This document shows, in pieces, positions 15,647 to 24,860 of a DNA stretch of 30,098 nt (its first letter is position 1; each line of letters starts with the position of its first letter). Under the pieces are notes generated by a model. That model searched no databases, was not told the origin of the DNA, and saw only the letters and a list, made by a program, of their open reading frames with translations. This DNA is from a virus, in the IMG/VR virus record IMGVR_UViG_3300047322_000594, positions 1-30,098 of that record. One strand, 5' to 3'. The translations under genes and the position numbers were made by a program.

Positions 15647-18473
15647 TTACCAGCCTCCAAATTGAACCGCCTGGGCGAATCTCCTGCGCAATAGCTTGCT
15701 CAGCGCCGCGCTTAGAAACAGCGGCGTACTCCTGACCGATTGCCTGCATATCCTGACTAGAACCACCGCCACCCGACTCGGGCACCATGATGGTTTGATG
15801 GATTTCCACGCCGCTCATTGCCGAACCCGCAGGCGCGGAGCCACTGGTCATCCCCACATAACCACCGTCGGCATATCCGCGCTTGTTCAAGCGCTCCAGG
15901 TATTGGCGCATGCCCGGCTGCTGAACCACTTCCTTGCGAATGACGACTTCCCCACCGTGAACGACGCCCATCGGTTCGTACTTGCCGCCGTCGCCGGTGT
16001 AACCACCGTCCCAATGCTGGGCAGACAGCCAGCTTTGATAGGCCGTCCCTGAGTAATCCGTGGCCGCCGCCCCAGTTCCGGAAGCACCGCCACTGAAATA
16101 AGACGACCCGATCCCGATCACCGAGCTCAGCATCTGGCTCTCGCCTTGCCGAATCGCGATACGCGCAAGATCCGCCAACACCGACTTGGTGAAGTCGCCA
16201 AATGAGGCCTTGCCGTTCATGACAAAACTGGTGAGAGAGTCTTCCATCCCTCGGAAGGCCGACCCGAATAGATTTTTGGTCTGGCCAGCAACGTCCTTGG
16301 CGCTTTGCAGGTAGTCCTCGTATGCCGATGAAGCACCTCTCGACCAGTCGGACTGCGCTGTATCGACGTCCTCGTAATACTTCCGCTGCATCGCCAGGCG
16401 TTGGTCCAGCGCGCTTTTCAGCGATGCTGTCTCCTTGTCGTAGAGCTCGGTGCTGAACTGATCCTTGTTGCTCTTGTTGTAGTCAGAGGTCAGTTTGTCC
16501 AGCTGCGACTGATACGACTGTTGGATGCTGCGCTGCTCTTGCAGGCGCTGTTTCTGGACATCGCCCAGGCCGATACCGGCAAGGTTATTGTCCAGCCCCT
16601 GTTTCGCGTTGGCGATTTGGCTTTGCAGGTTCTCGTCGAAGGCCGCGAGCTTGCGCCGGGTTTCCAGCGCCTTTTCAGAAATGGTGTTCTGGGTTTCCAG
16701 CGCCGCGTTGCGCTTCAATTGGGCGGTGATTAGATCCTGGCTGGCCAGTAGGGCCTTTTGATCGGCGGTTAGCGTCTTCTTGCCTTTGATGTCGGCGAGC
16801 TGTTGCTCCCACTCGACCAGCTTTTTCGCATTGGCACCAAGCTGCTGACTGGCAGCGGACTGGTCGCCGATTAGCGCGCCTTGCTGTTGGAGAACCGCAT
16901 ACTGCTGACGAGCATCGTCCAGAGCTTTCGTGCCAGCGTCCTCCTGGTACGCCTTTACCTGTTTCGGCGCTGCGTCCTTGTAAATCGGGTTATCGCGGAT
17001 CGCCTGGTAAGCCGCCGCTTCATCGCCCGCCGAAATTTTGTAGCCAGCGGCACGAGCCTTGGTGATCCTGATCTGCTCGTCTTCGAGCGCCTTGTTCATC
17101 TTCTGGGCTTTGGTGAAGTTCGCTTCCCGCGACTTCTGGTATTCCTCGAAAGCCTTCCGCCCTTCGGTCTGGGCGACAGCGTTAGCGCCTTCGGCCTTGG
17201 TGGATGCGGCCAAAGCATCACGTTGCTTAATCAACAGATCAAGCCGTGTTTTTAGGAACCGCGTGGAATCGCTGTCGTCACCAAGTGTTCCGGGAAACAT
17301 GCGCGCCGCGAAACTGCTCTTGCGATCATCCAGCAGCTTCTGAGTGTTCTGGATCTGCTCATCAAGTGAACTTTCCCGCCCGATGCCAATGATCTCGTCC
17401 CACGCTTTCTTCGCAGATCCGGCGAGAGAATTCCACGCGCTCTCCAGCGTGCCGAGGTTTTCCTTTATCTTGGCTGAGCGCTGTTCAAGAGCCCTGGCAT
17501 AGGCGTCCTCTGCAACAGCGGCAGCGCCCTGCTTGTCGCCATTTTCCTGCAGTGCGCGAACCTGTTCATAAACCGAAGCCGTCAGAAAATGATATTTGTC
17601 GTCAAGGTCACCGAGCGTCTTTACCGGATCTTTGGCGATTTTGGCAAACTCAGCGATGGTCTGCTCGGTGGAGGTACCGGTTGCCTTCTCCCAGTCAATC
17701 GCTGCCTTGGCGATCTGCTCGAAGCTTGAACTCGCGATGTCTCCCGCGCCGGCCAATTGAGCGAGCACCTCTGCAGCCTTGCCAGTGGTCCCAACTGTAG
17801 AACCAATTCGCTCAGCCATCCCGGCCAGCTGGTTCGTACTGCTCCCGGCGGCGTTACCAGTACTGACCAATGCCACACGATAAGCGTCAGCCTCTTTCGA
17901 ACCCTGGTAATACGCCAATCCCAGTGTGCCTACCGCAGCCGCTGCCAAGGTGAATGGATTGACCAATCCAAGCACGTAGCCGCCGAGCGCTTTCGCGGCA
18001 GGCCCGATGCCCCCGAAGGAATCCTTCAGTTGCCCACCCTGCTGCAAGAGAACGGTTAACGGATCCTGACCGCCTTGAAGCGAGGTGGCGATGTCAGTGA
18101 ACTGCGCAGGTACCCCGCGCAAGGCCGCAGCGTAGGCTTTCGCCGACATTGCGCCCTTATCCATATCATTGCTGCTTTTGCTGAGCGCAGCACGCTGGTC
18201 GTTGAGCTTGGCAATGTATTCCTTGAAGTCAGTCTCATCGAGACGTCCAGCTGCACGGTGCTTTCGCAGCTGTTCTTCCATCCTGTCGAGACGGCCGTAG
18301 GCACCCACCACCGGATCGATCTGACCGACCAGCTTATCCAGTTGGCCAGCCTGATAGCTCGCTTCCTTGGTGGCTGACTTCAGAGCGCGCTGAGCGCGGT
18401 CCATTCCCTTTTCAAACCCGCCCGTGTTGGCCACCAAGTCAACCGTGAGTTGCCCAAGAGAATCAACCGCCAT
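15636..18473 (-). CDS. H: Tail length tape measure protein H, 945 aa
   Basis: It sets tail length during assembly and probably takes part in DNA ejection. The N-terminal region (about residues 1-260) matches the TMP_2-type start (LTVDLVANTGGFEKGMDRAQ) with a long helix and a hydrophobic patch at about 160-190 (GGYVLGLVNPFTLAAAAVG). The middle (about 340-690) is Gln/Lys/Ala-rich coiled coil. The C-terminal domain (from about 706, WSRGASSAYEDYLQSAKDVA) is the lambda-type tape measure C-terminal domain, followed by a Gly-rich tail. It starts three bases after the end of the GT frame. Confidence 0.95.
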   Translation of the reverse strand: MAVDSLGQLTVDLVANTGGFEKGMDRAQRALKSATKEASYQAGQLDKLVGQIDPVVGAYGRLDRMEEQLRKHRAAGRLDETDFKEYIAKLNDQRAALSKSSNDMDKGAMSAKAYAAALRGVPAQFTDIATSLQGGQDPLTVLLQQGGQLKDSFGGIGPAAKALGGYVLGLVNPFTLAAAAVGTLGLAYYQGSKEADAYRVALVSTGNAAGSSTNQLAGMAERIGSTVGTTGKAAEVLAQLAGAGDIASSSFEQIAKAAIDWEKATGTSTEQTIAEFAKIAKDPVKTLGDLDDKYHFLTASVYEQVRALQENGDKQGAAAVAEDAYARALEQRSAKIKENLGTLESAWNSLAGSAKKAWDEIIGIGRESSLDEQIQNTQKLLDDRKSSFAARMFPGTLGDDSDSTRFLKTRLDLLIKQRDALAASTKAEGANAVAQTEGRKAFEEYQKSREANFTKAQKMNKALEDEQIRITKARAAGYKISAGDEAAAYQAIRDNPIYKDAAPKQVKAYQEDAGTKALDDARQQYAVLQQQGALIGDQSAASQQLGANAKKLVEWEQQLADIKGKKTLTADQKALLASQDLITAQLKRNAALETQNTISEKALETRRKLAAFDENLQSQIANAKQGLDNNLAGIGLGDVQKQRLQEQRSIQQSYQSQLDKLTSDYNKSNKDQFSTELYDKETASLKSALDQRLAMQRKYYEDVDTAQSDWSRGASSAYEDYLQSAKDVAGQTKNLFGSAFRGMEDSLTSFVMNGKASFGDFTKSVLADLARIAIRQGESQMLSSVIGIGSSYFSGGASGTGAAATDYSGTAYQSWLSAQHWDGGYTGDGGKYEPMGVVHGGEVVIRKEVVQQPGMRQYLERLNKRGYADGGYVGMTSGSAPAGSAMSGVEIHQTIMVPESGGGGSSQDMQAIGQEYAAVSKRGAEQAIAQEIRPGGSIWRLVNGR

Positions 18474-18476
18474 AAA

Positions 18477-19144
18477 TCACCCCTTCACGCGCTGAAGCAG
18501 CGCCAGCAAATCTTGAGGCGTGGCCTCTTTCGGCTCAGCCTTGAAACCGCGATCAGGCAGGAAGTCGGAGAACTCTGCCTTGCCGCCCATGACGTTGTTG
18601 AACACTGTCGCGAGCATCGCCATCCCCTGCTCCAACCGGACGCCAAGGTTCAGCGGTCCGGTCTGCCTGATGTACGCCATCCAGGACATGGCCTCGATGT
18701 ACGTCAGGTTTGTTTTTGCTTCTGCGATCGTGCGTCCGCCGATCCCAGCGAGGACGAGCTCGTGCCAGAACTCTTCCTCGGCTTCGATTTTTTTTCGAGG
18801 GCGTTCTCCGGTACCGCGTTCACCTCACCGATCGCGGCCAGCAGCACCACACTCAACTCGGCGCTCAATGGGCCATGTCCGGTTTCCGGGGCGCCGACGA
18901 TGTCAGCCACGGTGAACACCGGCTTACCATCTTTATCGGTAATGCACGACGCGATGCGCTGCGCGGCCAGGTCTCCGCCTCGCTCCTGCGCATCCCAGCG
19001 CTGGGTCAGAGAAATGAACGACTCCTGAACCACGTAAACGGTTGCCTGTTGTGGCTTACCTTCTGCGTGCCAGGTGATGTCCTTCTTGACTGGAGGCGCG
19101 ACGAACGCGCCGGCAGCTTTCAACGAAGCAATACTCAGGTCCAT
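18477..19144 (-). CDS. GT: Tail assembly chaperone fusion GT, made by -1 frameshift, about 222 aa
   Basis: Reading starts at 19144 with G, slips back one base at the A-run (18788-18795 on this strand) after codon 119, and continues in the -1 frame to the stop at 18477. The slippery heptamer is A AAA AAA in the correct phase. The T part reads IEAEEEFWHELVLAGIGGRT and then TIAEAKTNLTYIEAMSWMAY, clearly a conserved domain that has no start codon of its own in a sensible place. In lambda, G and GT bind the tape measure and recruit the tube protein in a fixed ratio. The fusion is 119 plus 103 residues. The frame 18477-18689 alone should not be annotated as an independent gene. Confidence 0.9.
18704..19144 (-). 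CDS. G: Tail assembly chaperone G, 146 aa
   Basis: The non-frameshifted product of the G/GT gene. Start ATG at 19142-19144 with AAGGGG upstream. The conserved domain covers about residues 1-115. After the slippery site (GAA AAA AAA) the zero frame continues with a low-complexity Ser/Lys/Gln tail (KKSKPRKSSGTSSSSLGSAD) that is probably functionless, as in other phages. It lies between the major tail protein and the tape measure gene, as in lambda. It is a chaperone and not part of the mature virion. Confidence 0.9.
   Translation of the reverse strand: MDLSIASLKAAGAFVAPPVKKDITWHAEGKPQQATVYVVQESFISLTQRWDAQERGGDLAAQRIASCITDKDGKPVFTVADIVGAPETGHGPLSAELSVVLLAAIGEVNAVPENALEKKSKPRKSSGTSSSSLGSADARSQKQKQT
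18788..18795 (-). promoter_or_regulatory. Programmed -1 ribosomal frameshift site
   Basis: Eight consecutive A residues on the minus strand are read as GAA AAA AAA TCG in the zero frame. Slippage of the two AAA tRNAs back one base gives ATC GAA GCC and opens the T domain. The phase of both frames was checked against the G start and the T stop. Confidence 0.88.
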
Positions 19145-19153
19145 GGTTGCCCC

Positions 19154-19876
19154 TTAGGCGATGACCTTCGGTACAAGCACCGGATCGCCGGACACCTGAA
19201 TACCAACAGTGGATTTGACGACGTCACCCAGGCCGAACGTGAACGGGAAGCTGTTCATGTAGCCTTCGAAGGTGAGCCAGGTGCGGGTAGTCGGCAGATC
19301 GAAGTCGACGCCTTCAGCCACAACTGCGCGGGCCGATGCGCCGGTACCAGTCCCACCGGTTAGTGCCACAGTAGGGACACTGGTGTAACCAGAGCCTTCG
19401 TTGGTGAGGGTGAACCCGGTGACCTTTCCATTGGCGATCTGTGCGGTGGCGGTCGCACCGGTACCGCCACCGCCGGTGATGGCCACGGTGGGAGCAGTCG
19501 TATAACCGGAGCCAGCCGAGTTCAGCACCAGCGCAGACAGAGCGCCTTCAGCACCAACCAGAGGCGGAATTCCTTCGTCATTGATGCGGCCGTCCGACCA
19601 GCCCACCGCCCACAGCAATTTGGTGCCGGCGGTTTTCAACTGGTGAAGGCGCAGGTGAGCGGGGTTTTGCGGGTCGATGTTCAGGCCGAACGATGCGGAA
19701 CCTGGCTCAGCCAGACCGGCCTCGTACTCGCGGGCCTTCGAGTTCATGCAGGTGGTGTCGATCTGGGCAATCGAGGTGTCGATGCCGTCGAGCGAGGTGA
19801 AACAGCCGACTACGATAATGCTGTTGTCAGCCGGATCGATGGCGTAAAGATCCGTGCCTTGGGTCTTAATGGTCAA
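19154..19876 (-). CDS. V: Major tail tube protein V, 240 aa
   Basis: Position between the tail completion protein and G identifies this as the tube protein, which stacks as hexameric rings. The tube-type N-terminal region ([20 protein letters not shown] to [22 protein letters not shown]) is followed at about residues 122-189 by an insertion with two copies of a GSGYT-P-V glycine-rich repeat. The tube fold then resumes ([20 protein letters not shown]). The repeats probably project from the tail surface. There is no C-terminal Ig-like domain like that of lambda gpV, so the insertion may take its place. Confidence 0.9.
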   Translation of the reverse strand: MTIKTQGTDLYAIDPADNSIIVVGCFTSLDGIDTSIAQIDTTCMNSKAREYEAGLAEPGSASFGLNIDPQNPAHLRLHQLKTAGTKLLWAVGWSDGRINDEGIPPLVGAEGALSALVLNSAGSGYTTAPTVAITGGGGTGATATAQIANGKVTGFTLTNEGSGYTSVPTVALTGGTGTGASARAVVAEGVDFDLPTTRTWLTFEGYMNSFPFTFGLGDVVKSTVGIQVSGDPVLVPKVIA

Positions 19877-19921
19877 TTGATACTCCCCGATTTTCTTGGA
19901 AAATCACTGTTGGGCGGGCAT

Positions 19922-19943
19922 AAAAAAACCCGCCGAAGCGGGT
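19922..19943 (-). terminator. Rho-independent terminator-like hairpin upstream of the tail tube gene
   Basis: Stem ACCCGC/GCGGGT (19928-19933 with 19938-19943), loop CGAA, followed on the minus strand by seven T residues. It lies between the tail completion gene and the V ribosome site. Confidence 0.75.
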
Positions 19944-19962
19944 CGTTCTTTCTGGTTTCCGG

Positions 19963-20328
19963 CTACAGACTCACCAGCCAGGCAACATCGAAACTCTTGC
20001 GATAGTTTTTCGTGGTTGGGTCTCGGCCATCGGCATTGAATCCGGTGACATGGGCCTGTAGTTCGATCGCGCGGCGGATAGCGGCGGCAACTTCCTCGGC
20101 CATGGCGCCGGTATCGGCGTACACATCGACCTGAAGTCCGTATCGGTCGGTATCGGGCCGGCCGCTGACGTAGTTGATCGGTGAGCCGCTGATGACCTGC
20201 CAGACGGCATAGGGCCGGGCAACGCCTTGAGGCGCCTCACCAAACGGATAGAGGCGCACCGGTGATGCCCCGAGCAAGGCGGTCACCGCCGGCGCCACAG
20301 CGCAAACTTTGAAGATTGGTGCAACCAT
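19963..20328 (-). CDS. Tail terminator/completion protein (DUF3168, HK97 gp11-like position), 121 aa
   Basis: Small alpha/beta protein with the DUF3168 signature: a start near MVAPIFKVCAVAPAVTALLG, the conserved YAVWQVISGSPINY segment, DRYGLQVDVYA, and a helix with AAAIRRAIEL. Members cap the tail tube and form the interface to the head. The stop of the previous gene overlaps its ATG by one base (TGATG). Length is normal for the family. Confidence 0.88.
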   Translation of the reverse strand: MVAPIFKVCAVAPAVTALLGASPVRLYPFGEAPQGVARPYAVWQVISGSPINYVSGRPDTDRYGLQVDVYADTGAMAEEVAAAIRRAIELQAHVTGFNADGRDPTTKNYRKSFDVAWLVSL

Positions 20329-20771
20329 CAGTTAGCCCCCAACTTGATCAACTGGTATTTGGCTGAACTGAGGAACTCCTTGAAAACTTCCTCTCGTTTG
20401 CTCGCCAGTGCGCCGCGCATGAAAGGAAAAGCCGCCGAATGCTCAGTGCCAAGCTCGACATACCACCAATAGAAAGTGTTGCCGCCGCGCTGGCCTGACC
20501 TCGATTTTTTCACGCCGACCGATACGATTGCCGCACCCAGTTCCTCGCCGAGCTTCTTCTGCTCGATCATTGCGATGTTGCTGGAGATTTGGTTTCTGGT
20601 TTCCGGGTCGTCGATGCGGTCAGCGCGATCCTTCGCGTCGATCATGACCAACTCCATCGCATCTTTTGCCGCCGGCACCGCCACCTTGGTGCGCATGCCC
20701 TGGGACAACTCACGGAACTTCGCCGACAACTCATTGGCACCGGTCAGCTTATAGCTCACCCAGTCAGCCAT
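20328..20771 (-). CDS. HK97 gp10-like head-tail protein, 147 aa
   Basis: Shows the HK97 gp10-like pattern: the N-terminal LTGANELSAKFRELSQGMR helix region, a central AIVSVGVKKSRSGQRGG strand, the characteristic WWYVELGTEHSAAFPFMRGAL motif and a C-terminal helix. These proteins act at the head-tail junction or in tail assembly. It overlaps the head closure gene by eight bases. Confidence 0.9.
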   Translation of the reverse strand: MADWVSYKLTGANELSAKFRELSQGMRTKVAVPAAKDAMELVMIDAKDRADRIDDPETRNQISSNIAMIEQKKLGEELGAAIVSVGVKKSRSGQRGGNTFYWWYVELGTEHSAAFPFMRGALASKREEVFKEFLSSAKYQLIKLGAN

Positions 20772-21099
20772 CGCTCACCCCCGCCGATACCGGAATCACC
20801 AGGTAATCAAAACCAGAGTCGTTATCGGTCATGGGCGCTGTAAAATTCCAGATGCGACCACGGTGAACCCCGCGCATGTTCGCAACGACGCCATCCCGAT
20901 GCCTGATCGTAATTTTTGCCGTGACCTCTGACTGAACAGCTTGCGCGGCCAGCAACTCACGACTGTTCACGAACTCGAATTTGGCAGGAACCTTGATCCA
21001 GCGATCCTGCCAGACTTTGATCATTTCCCCGGTTTCGGGGTCCTGAACCAGCACTGGCTCCTGAATGATGATTCGATGGCGCAGAAGACCTGCACGCAT
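20764..21099 (-). CDS. Head closure (head-tail joining) protein, 111 aa
   Basis: Phage_H_T_join family (SPP1 gp16/HK97 type). Features are MRAGLLRHRIIIQEP at the start, a central GEMIKVWQDRWIKVPAKFEF strand pair, the SRELLAAQAVQSEVTAKITI helix-strand and RHRDGVVANMRGVHRGRIW near the end. It closes the connector after packaging and provides the tail attachment site. Ends eight bases inside the next gene. Confidence 0.92.
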   Translation of the reverse strand: MRAGLLRHRIIIQEPVLVQDPETGEMIKVWQDRWIKVPAKFEFVNSRELLAAQAVQSEVTAKITIRHRDGVVANMRGVHRGRIWNFTAPMTDNDSGFDYLVIPVSAGVSDG

Positions 21100-21101
21100 A
21101 A

Positions 21102-21431
21102 TTAGGCCTCCGGAAGTGCTGCGCCGTAGAAGTTCCTGCAGGTGAAGAGCAAGCTTTCAACAGACAGTGGGACCTGAGCTGTAATGGTGCCGGTCACCAC
21201 TGCTTCACGGTTCGCGAACCAGTGTGCAACTAGCATCAGAACCGCCTGGGTCATGCGAGTCGGCACCTTCTCAGGCGTGTCGATTAATGGCTCATCGCAG
21301 GTGTACAAACAGTAATCCAAAGCAGCCTGGCAATACTGGCGAAGCAGCAGGTCATGATCCTCATGATCGATCTCGCACTGAAGGCGCAACGTTTCAATCT
21401 GGACCACTTCCAGCGCATCTATCGCCACCAT
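21102..21431 (-). CDS. Head-tail connector protein (HK97 gp6-like), 109 aa
   Basis: Mostly helical, with the gp6-like layout: LRLQCEIDHEDHDLLLRQYC, ALDYCLYTCDEPL, TQAVLMLVAHWFANREAV and a C-terminal VPLSVESLLFTCRNF segment. It forms a ring on the portal during head completion. It starts directly after the Glu-Pro-repeat gene stop. Confidence 0.9.
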   Translation of the reverse strand: MVAIDALEVVQIETLRLQCEIDHEDHDLLLRQYCQAALDYCLYTCDEPLIDTPEKVPTRMTQAVLMLVAHWFANREAVVTGTITAQVPLSVESLLFTCRNFYGAALPEA

Positions 21432-21432
21432 T

Positions 21433-21738
<306 letters not shown>

Positions 21739-21744
21739 TCATGG

Positions 21745-22908
21745 TTACGGGGTGGTTGCGAATGGACCGGTGATGATCGCGGTTGGCCGGTAGTGAGCCA
21801 GGGCCAGGCGCTCTTCGCAGAGGATGGTCAGCATGTTCTTGACGAAGTTGTCGCGGTCTTCGCGGCTGACTTCGACGGTTGCATCCATGCGATCCCAGAC
21901 CTGAGAGGCCAGGTCGAAGCCACCCACGGTGAAGGTGCCCAGGGCTTGAGCCTTGGTCGCGACCACCGGCAAGCCCCACATCACTTTTGCAGCGAACGCA
22001 GCCGGTCCGCCGAAAATGTAGCGGCCGTTCTCATCCTTTAGCAGCGCGATGGCGTGCCAATCGCGCGGGTTGAGAATGATGCCGGAGGCTTCAAATTCGG
22101 ACTCACTGGTCTGGAAAATCGCGTGAGCGATTTTGTCAGCGCGAGTATCGCCGGTGACGTTCAGCGCGGCGTCGTAAGCGGTGGCCACCTTGTTCAAGCC
22201 GGTCAGGTTGTCACCGGTGCCGTCGCCGTTCAGCAATTGACCTTCCTCGACCAGCGCCAAGCCAAACAGCAGACGGTTGTTCACGTACGATTCGAGCATC
22301 GGCGCATCGTCCATCACCTGACGCGAAGCCTGGATCCAGTGAGCGATGGTTTTAACGTTCGCTGTTTCCTTGGTGAAGGTCAGGTTCGACTCAGGCTTCA
22401 AAGTGCCTTCCGCCACCGGTGCCGCACTGTTGGTGAACACGTTTTCTCGCACATATTCCAGCGAATTCGAACTGATGCGACCTTGTGCCAACAGATCACG
22501 AATTGTCAGTCGACGCAGGCCAGGCATCAGGATACCGGCGTTGCGTTGCGGCTCGATCAGAGCGCCAGCCGAACCCGCACCGCTGCCGAGTTGTTTGTTG
22601 AAGCTCTTGACGTCCACCTTGCCCGAAGACTTACCGTCCCAGGACTTTTTCAGATCGAGCGCGGTTTGCTCGGCGAACGACTTTTTGGCTTCGGGATTAT
22701 CCAGGTTGCCCGAAGCAAGCTTCTGCTCCAGATCAAACAGGCGGGTGCCCGATTTGGTGAGCTCTTCTTGCACGGCTTGAAGATCGGTCTGCAGCTTTTT
22801 GCTGATCGCGCCGGTCTCGGTGATTTCTTTCTTCTGCGCGTCGAACAGCTGAGTCATGTTCGTCTGTGCGTCTTCGATTGCCTTTTGGATCTGGGCCAAT
22901 TCGGACAT
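21745..22908 (-). CDS. Major capsid protein, HK97 family, 387 aa
   Basis: HK97-fold shell protein. Residues 1 to about 85 are a coiled-coil delta (scaffold) domain (QKAIEDAQTNMTQLFDAQKK and following), to be removed by the protease encoded next door. The shell domain begins around residue 105. Family landmarks include EPQRNAGI, LRRLTIRDLL, HWIQASRQVMDDAPMLESYV, LLNGDGTGDNLTGL, the ILNPRDWHAI strand-helix and GLPVVAT near the A-domain. It lies three bases after the protease gene. The predicted cleavage site lies near residues 95-110 but is not certain from sequence. Confidence 0.97.
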   Translation of the reverse strand: MSELAQIQKAIEDAQTNMTQLFDAQKKEITETGAISKKLQTDLQAVQEELTKSGTRLFDLEQKLASGNLDNPEAKKSFAEQTALDLKKSWDGKSSGKVDVKSFNKQLGSGAGSAGALIEPQRNAGILMPGLRRLTIRDLLAQGRISSNSLEYVRENVFTNSAAPVAEGTLKPESNLTFTKETANVKTIAHWIQASRQVMDDAPMLESYVNNRLLFGLALVEEGQLLNGDGTGDNLTGLNKVATAYDAALNVTGDTRADKIAHAIFQTSESEFEASGIILNPRDWHAIALLKDENGRYIFGGPAAFAAKVMWGLPVVATKAQALGTFTVGGFDLASQVWDRMDATVEVSREDRDNFVKNMLTILCEERLALAHYRPTAIITGPFATTP

Positions 22909-22910
22909 TT

Positions 22911-23573
22911 TCAGTTTCCTACAGTTGGGAAGGTTTTGAGGCGATTGAGAATCGCGGTGATTTCGCCACCTTCGGAATCGCTCCGAACTGCGGACTTGAT
23001 CCGGGCGATAAGGCCCAGGGCTTGAGACTTCGAAAGACCGGCCGAATCCCTCAGCCAGTGCTCAACGTCGCGAATAGTTTCGATGCTCTCCATGCTCTTG
23101 AGCGCCGTAACGGTGGCATGCTCATTGGCAGGGAAGGTGCAGATACTGATTTCGCTCAGGCCGGCGAAGCTCTTGAAAGTGCGGCCGGTAGCGGTTATGT
23201 CGAACCCGTCACGCGAAGCGGTCGCGCCAATCGAAAGCCCCTCAACCGTTCCATGTTGCATTGCTGCCTTGATCGCCTCGGCCTGCGTGTAGCCAGGGGT
23301 CAATTCGCCTCGAGCAATAAGCCCCTTGCTGTCCTCCTCCAGACTCAGCCACTTACCGACGGGAATCTCATTGCGCCGATGATTGAAGAACATCGCAACC
23401 TGTCGGGTCTGGCCTGTCAGCGCCTTTTTGAAGGAGCCCGGCAAGATGATGTCGCCATCAGAGTCGGTCACGTTAAACACCGAGGCGTAACCCTCGAAAA
23501 TGCCCTGGGCTCCGTTGCCGGCGAACTTGATTTCAGCCTGATCAAAGGCAATGGTTTTTTCGATGATGGACAT
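22911..23573 (-). CDS. Prohead protease, HK97 family (U35), 220 aa
   Basis: Serine protease that cleaves the scaffold domain of the capsid protein after assembly. The candidate catalytic His65 is in MFFNHRRNEIPVG and Ser114 is in VEGLSIGA, the spacing expected for HK97-type proteases. The N-terminal part has the GYASVFNVTDSDGD segment, followed by ILPGSFKKAL. The C-terminal 50 residues are a separate helical tail rich in charged residues, possibly for scaffold interaction. Confidence 0.95.
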   Translation of the reverse strand: MSIIEKTIAFDQAEIKFAGNGAQGIFEGYASVFNVTDSDGDIILPGSFKKALTGQTRQVAMFFNHRRNEIPVGKWLSLEEDSKGLIARGELTPGYTQAEAIKAAMQHGTVEGLSIGATASRDGFDITATGRTFKSFAGLSEISICTFPANEHATVTALKSMESIETIRDVEHWLRDSAGLSKSQALGLIARIKSAVRSDSEGGEITAILNRLKTFPTVGN

Positions 23574-23584
23574 TAGGTAGCTCC

Positions 23585-23615
23585 AGAAAAACTAAACCCC
23601 GCTGGGTGCGGGGTT
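23585..23615 (-). terminator. Terminator-like hairpin overlapping the end of the portal gene
   Basis: An 8-bp stem AACCCCGC/GCGGGGTT (23595-23602 with 23608-23615) with a 5-base loop lies within the last codons of the portal gene. On the minus strand it is followed by TTTAGTTTTT. It lies just ahead of the protease ribosome site. Confidence 0.7.
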
Positions 23616-24860
23616 CGTTTGGCCAAGTTGGGTAAGCGGCACGTTCTGAGACTGCCGGGTGGCGACATCGCCGCCCGGGAGCGGCGGCCTATTATCAATA
23701 CGGCGGCCTTCGTTGATGGTCAGAAGGCCGGTGTCGACCTGAGTTTTCATGTAATTGGCGCGAGCAGTCGAATCACCGCTCAACAGGCCCGCACGGTTGT
23801 GCTCTGCGTGAATACGGCCTACATCGGTCGACTTAACGAGCCAGCGCAAAATGCTGGTTTCCCAGATTTCAAGGTATGGGTCGAGGGTGTACTGCAGGAA
23901 CCCGAGATTCTGCTGCTCGATGCCGGAGCCCCAGCTGGTGGACTTTTCAACATCCCCCACCAGGTGGGGCGGCACGCCGAAGAAGCGCGCCAGTTCGCTG
24001 ACCTGAAATTTTCGAGCGGCCATTGTTTCGGCATCTTGCGGACTCACACCGATTGCCTGGGTGGTGAATCCACCTTCGAGAATCCACAGCCGCTTCCTGA
24101 CCGGTCCACCGGAGATCTCCTTGAAGTTCTCCTCGAGCTGCGCGCGCTGATCCTTGCTGAGAATCTTGCCGTCAGTCATGAGAAGCTGAGGTGACTTCGC
24201 GCCATTGGCATAAAAGTCCCGCTGCTGGTCTTCCATGGCAACCGCGACGCCGGCGGTCTTTGCGCCAAAGGCAATAGGCGAGAGACCGACCAGGCCATTA
24301 AAGCCAAAACCCTTCAGGTGAAAAATGTCGCTCTGCTTGAAATCGGCGTACTCGCTGTCGCGGCGATATCGATAAACAATGCGCTTACCTTCCAGCCGTA
24401 CGTCCATGTTGACCGACATCAACGGAACAAGGCTGATGATGTCCCCGGCAGAGTTGCGTTCGATCAGTGCGTAGGCATTGCCGTAGTAGCAAAGCTGCAT
24501 GGTCATGGCCACGCGAAAATCGAATGCAGTCATGAACTGGTTGGGGCTGTAACGAAGCAATCGAGCAAGCGGGTTATCCAGCCCGACTTTTGTTCTGTCG
24601 TCACCCTTGGTCTCAAAAACATCCAGCGGCAGGCACGCGGTCACGCTGGAGATCAGTCGGACGCAGGCAAAAACTGTTGAGATTTGCAGTGAGCGCTCAT
24701 CGTTTACCACCGACTCGCCAACCACCCCGGAGGCTGAAACAGGACCGGTTTGCGATCCTTTTTCTGGAGTGACAAGCCGGCCGCCGACGAAGAAGCTCGC
24801 CATACGCGCCCAAAACGGGCTACGAGTGCGCAGGTCAATGCTGTAGTCGGTATCTGCCAT
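23592..24860 (-). CDS. Portal protein, HK97 family, 422 aa
   Basis: Forms the dodecameric DNA channel at one capsid vertex. Phage_portal (PF04860) features: an N-terminal strand-rich part, ACVRLISSVTACLPLDVFE, YGNAYALIERN, FHLKGFGFNGLVGLSPI and RFFGVPPHLVGD. The ATG at 24858-24860 overlaps the terminase stop (TGATG); a GTG one codon earlier is also possible. Its last eight codons and stop contain a strong hairpin (see 23595-23615). Confidence 0.95.
   Translation of the reverse strand: MADTDYSIDLRTRSPFWARMASFFVGGRLVTPEKGSQTGPVSASGVVGESVVNDERSLQISTVFACVRLISSVTACLPLDVFETKGDDRTKVGLDNPLARLLRYSPNQFMTAFDFRVAMTMQLCYYGNAYALIERNSAGDIISLVPLMSVNMDVRLEGKRIVYRYRRDSEYADFKQSDIFHLKGFGFNGLVGLSPIAFGAKTAGVAVAMEDQQRDFYANGAKSPQLLMTDGKILSKDQRAQLEENFKEISGGPVRKRLWILEGGFTTQAIGVSPQDAETMAARKFQVSELARFFGVPPHLVGDVEKSTSWGSGIEQQNLGFLQYTLDPYLEIWETSILRWLVKSTDVGRIHAEHNRAGLLSGDSTARANYMKTQVDTGLLTINEGRRIDNRPPLPGGDVATRQSQNVPLTQLGQTNPAPSGV

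Noticed and set aside
18477-18689. Independent 70-codon gene
   Set aside because: It is the end of the T part of the GT fusion; conserved T sequence continues upstream of the ATG to the frameshift site.
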